This document shows, one piece after another, positions 63,005-64,000 of a stretch of 64,000 nt of DNA. Position numbers and translations under genes: made by a program. This DNA comes from JANXSF01 sp043745195 (GTDB lineage: Bacteria > Acidobacteriota > Terriglobia > Bryobacterales > Bryobacteraceae). The notes beneath the pieces were generated by a model. That model saw nothing but the letters and a program-made list of their open reading frames with translations. It did not search any database and was not told the origin of the DNA. The DNA lies in the NCBI GenBank assembly GCA_043745195.1, contig JAYTTF010000303.1:1-64000 (forward strand), in the 5' to 3' direction. The stretch's first letter is position 1. The number at the start of each line of letters is the position of its first letter.

Positions 63005-63626
63005 TCACGGCTTCCAATTCCGTTACGCCAGCGATCAATCTGTGCTGCTGGATTGCGGAGATGTTGCAAACGTGGCCCGCTGGTTTTCATCTCAACAATT
63101 GCCGGGTGTATTAAACGTGCACCCGGCATATCAAAGTATCCTCATCGTATTCAATCCCCTCACCACAAACCATGCAGCCATCGAAGCATTCATTCAGGCA
63201 CGATGGTTAGACGTTGCAAGCGTGACGCCTCCCGAAACTCGCTTAATAAACATTCCCGTTCGCTATGGTGGATTTGATGGCCCAGACCTCCAAAGCGTCG
63301 CCGAGTTACACGGCATAACACCACAACAAGTAATTGAAGGTCATACCTCAGCAATCTATCGAGTCAGTTTTCTCGGCTTCGTCCCAGGCTTCGCTTATCT
63401 TTCTGGATTACCTGAATCCCTGGTCACACCTCGCCTGAGTGATCCTCGCAAAATCGTGCCCGCCGGTTCCGTCGGCATCGCAGGCAATCAATCCGGTGTC
63501 TATCCTTTTGCCACCCCCGGTGGTTGGCGTCTGATCGGCCGCACGCCAGAATCCATGTTCGATCCAAGCCGCGAACCCATGAGCCTACTTGAAACAGGCG
63601 ATCACGTTCGCTTTGTACCGCTATGA
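62988..63626 (+). CDS. pxpB: 5-oxoprolinase subunit B (KipI/allophanate hydrolase subunit 1-like)
   Basis: About 212 aa. There is no ATG near the N-terminus; TTG 62988 (overlapping the isomerase gene by 17 bases) is the best guess, GTG 62979 the other. Family sequence: FRYASDQSVLLDCGD, NVHPAYQSILIVF, IPVRYGGFDGPDLQSVAEL, VSFLGFVPGFAYLSGLP, and GVYPFATPGGWRLIGRT. With PxpA and PxpC it hydrolyses 5-oxoproline using ATP. It overlaps pxpC by four bases (ATGA). Confidence 0.88.
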   Translation: MPASPNHGFQFRYASDQSVLLDCGDVANVARWFSSQQLPGVLNVHPAYQSILIVFNPLTTNHAAIEAFIQARWLDVASVTPPETRLINIPVRYGGFDGPDLQSVAELHGITPQQVIEGHTSAIYRVSFLGFVPGFAYLSGLPESLVTPRLSDPRKIVPAGSVGIAGNQSGVYPFATPGGWRLIGRTPESMFDPSREPMSLLETGDHVRFVPL

Positions 63627-64000
63627 CCATCGAAGTGGTTTCCCCAGGAATGTTCACCACCGTTCAGGATCTGGGCCGCCCCGGTTATGGAATGCTCGGC
63701 GTATCCCGCTGCGGCGCAGCAGATCCAATTGCTCTGCGCATTGGCAACAAGCTGGTTGGCAATCCAGAAAATAGCGCCGCACTGGAAATGACTCTGCTCG
63801 GCGGAACGTTTCGATTTACAACCGACGCTACAGTTGCTCTCACCGGTGCAGAATGCAGCTTGCCCATGTGGCGCACTCTTACCATCGCTGCCGGAGAAGA
63901 TTTGAAAATCGGCGGAATGCAATCCGGATGCCGCATTTACTTATGCGTCCAAGGTGGCATCGCTGTTCCGCTTTTTGCAGGAAGTGCGTCCACCCATGTG
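63623..64000 (+). CDS. pxpC: 5-oxoprolinase subunit C (biotin-dependent carboxyltransferase/AHS2 family), 3' partial
   Basis: The frame starts at ATG 63623, overlaps the pxpB stop and is open at the right edge (126 codons visible). TIEVVSPGMFTTVQDLGRPG, then GMLGVSRCGAADPIALRIGN, and LEMTLLGGTFRF are typical of the PxpC/KipA family. It should form the catalytic complex with PxpB. The rest of the gene, and a pxpA, are beyond the window. Confidence 0.9.
   Translation, partial: MTIEVVSPGMFTTVQDLGRPGYGMLGVSRCGAADPIALRIGNKLVGNPENSAALEMTLLGGTFRFTTDATVALTGAECSLPMWRTLTIAAGEDLKIGGMQSGCRIYLCVQGGIAVPLFAGSASTHV

Noticed and set aside
1..64000. CRISPR array, prophage or intact insertion sequence
   Set aside because: No regularly spaced repeats, phage structural genes or transposase sequences were found.

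Overview
The window is a gene-dense bacterial chromosome segment with moderate GC. There are no rRNA genes, one tRNA-Glu, no CRISPR array and no intact insertion sequence. The gene content points to an acidobacterium of the Solibacter/Bryobacter type (inference). Supporting this are two cytochrome/PSD1-DUF1553 plus DUF1501 gene pairs, two CxPxR sulfatases, a DUF1080 protein, many Tat-exported (RRxFL) enzymes including Gfo/Idh/MocA oxidoreductases and a TIM-barrel isomerase, and a tandem array of periplasmic amidohydrolases.

Layout. 1-2.2 kb: end of a VWA-like membrane protein gene, an exported SelA-fold PLP enzyme, a truncated TonB-domain remnant and intergenic repeat copy A. 2.3-10 kb: copper P-type ATPase, a membrane protein with a degenerate GGDEF domain, a sulfatase/DUF1080 operon, ComF and an HNH endonuclease. 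10-12.6 kb: a secreted Ca-loop alpha/beta hydrolase coupled to a peroxiredoxin-like gene with an in-frame TGA at the redox site, directly followed by a SECIS-like hairpin. 12.7-16.1 kb: metX-metW facing thiC and a small methyltransferase-like gene. 16.2-22.6 kb: gmd, a glycosyltransferase, a beta-helix protein, an oxidoreductase and an esterase, all leftward. 22.6-27.1 kb: Xaa-Pro peptidase, CHASE2 histidine kinase and sigma-54 response regulator. 27.1-32.4 kb: ankyrin and DinB-like genes, then three amidohydrolase-fold genes ending at a clear terminator. 33-36.9 kb: first PSD1/DUF1501 pair, followed by repeat copy B in inverted orientation. 37.4-42.6 kb: cysH-cysC-PHP overlapping cluster, ygfZ, a membrane protein, an MBL hydrolase and an oxidoreductase. 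42.6-44.0 kb: tRNA-Glu and three pseudogene fragments. 44-49.5 kb: transhydrogenase, a PEP mutase-family enzyme, an esterase, a beta-lactamase-fold hydrolase and miaE. 49.6-54.3 kb: GltD-like flavoprotein plus 2-oxoacid:ferredoxin oxidoreductase subunits. 54.3-58.5 kb: second PSD1/DUF1501 pair. 58.5-64 kb: sulfatase and esterase, an unknown exported protein, an isomerase and the start of a pxpBC operon.

Main discovery: the gene at 10017-10535 (minus) is best read as a selenoprotein of the PF13911 peroxiredoxin-like (SelU/SelL-related) family. The TGA takes the place of the first Cys of the CxxC motif, the frame is intact on both sides, and a perfect 7-bp stem with a 5-base G-containing loop begins 15 bases after the TGA. 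Other notable items are an inverted pair of roughly 400-bp intergenic repeats about 35 kb apart, an amidohydrolase operon in which two of three members have lost the HxH metal motif, a comF without a usable canonical start, and a cysH-cysC-PHP cluster that suggests a pAp phosphatase.
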